From: Cohaesibacter sp.
GTDB lineage: Bacteria > Pseudomonadota > Alphaproteobacteria > Rhizobiales > Cohaesibacteraceae
Direction: 5' to 3'
Length of the DNA: 61,838 nt
Assembly (NCBI GenBank): GCA_025800145.1
Contig: JAOXSH010000081.1
Span: forward strand, 1 to 61,838
Below are positions 61,701 to 61,838 of this stretch, one piece after another (position 1 is the first letter of the stretch; every line of letters starts with the position of its first letter). A model generated the notes under the pieces. The model did no database searches. It was not told the origin of the DNA and saw nothing but the letters and a program-made list of their open reading frames with translations. The position numbers were made by a program, and so were the translations under genes.

Positions 61701-61838
61701 ATACCAACGAGCAGAAATAATGACCCATATGACCGGATTTTCTGGGTTTTCTGGTAAGGAGCTTTTGCTGCCATGGTCTGGCTGACCACAAAGCAAGAGC
61801 GACGCAGTCCAGAAGGCCCAGAAAACCGGCCTTCGGTG
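61701..61838. mobile_element. Palindromic MITE-like element, long form (copy C), cut by the window edge
   Basis: It starts ATACCAACGAGCAGAAA and runs in the opposite orientation to copy B. It includes the extra arm (61738-61754 pairing with 61809-61825) and the inner loop with GCTTTTGCTG and AAGCAAGAGC. The arm differs from copy B at several bases but remains paired, with two full compensations and two G-T pairs. The window ends inside the element. It is non-coding. Confidence 0.85.

Noticed and set aside
61544-61789. 81-codon minus-strand frame at the right end
   Set aside because: It covers the receptor terminator and element copy C. No protein features.

Overview
The window is chromosomal DNA of an alphaproteobacterium, probably a Hyphomicrobiales (Rhizobiales) relative and perhaps marine. 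The evidence is the apaG, phoR and pst-phoUB layout, a long dCTP deaminase of alphaproteobacterial type, a SAM-II riboswitch before metZ, a NavAb-like sodium channel, many ABC uptake systems, and short palindromes of the kind common in this order. The genus is not determined.

Layout: 1-493 holds the edge of a serine recombinase gene and a hairpin-forming repeat. 494-8700 is a complete phosphate regulon on the minus strand (phoR, pstS, pstC, pstA, pstB, phoU, phoB) with a three-unit Pho box before pstS. 8708-17630 is mostly housekeeping: trkH, apaG, a CDP-alcohol phosphotransferase, metZ with its riboswitch, dCTP deaminase, a YigZ-type protein, a GST, a voltage-gated sodium channel and tRNA-Gly(CCC). 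17847-25903 is a peptide-type ABC importer with an M20 amidohydrolase and a LysR regulator. 26058-26836 is a carboxymuconolactone-decarboxylase gene broken by the repeat. 26967-43992 is a hydroxyproline (or related imino acid) uptake and catabolism locus: a PotABCD-type importer, a three-subunit flavin/iron-sulfur dehydrogenase, RidA, two proline-racemase-superfamily enzymes, a DapA-family lyase and a ketoglutarate semialdehyde dehydrogenase. A type II restriction-modification pair and a LysR gene with two nonsense codons sit inside it. 44228-47183 encodes secreted proteins, including a tandem triplet of small cysteine-containing proteins, each behind the same dyad operator. 47257-49262 is maiA-hmgA (homogentisate degradation). 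49812-54117 is an aminoethylphosphonate-type ABC importer. 54333-61515 is a siderophore uptake locus: two YbtP/YbtQ-like ABC half-transporters, an AraC regulator and a TonB-dependent receptor, with no biosynthesis genes.

The most unusual content is non-coding. One dispersed element (302-483, 26544-26806 and 61701 to the window end) has terminal inverted repeats. It folds end to end, and paired bases change together between copies, so the fold itself seems to be maintained or rebuilt. One copy interrupts a gene whose reading frame is restored when the element is removed exactly. A second family of small palindromes sits between CTAG copies. One lies inside another repeat whose uninterrupted copies show the empty site, and two CTAG copies supply the stop codon of the upstream gene.
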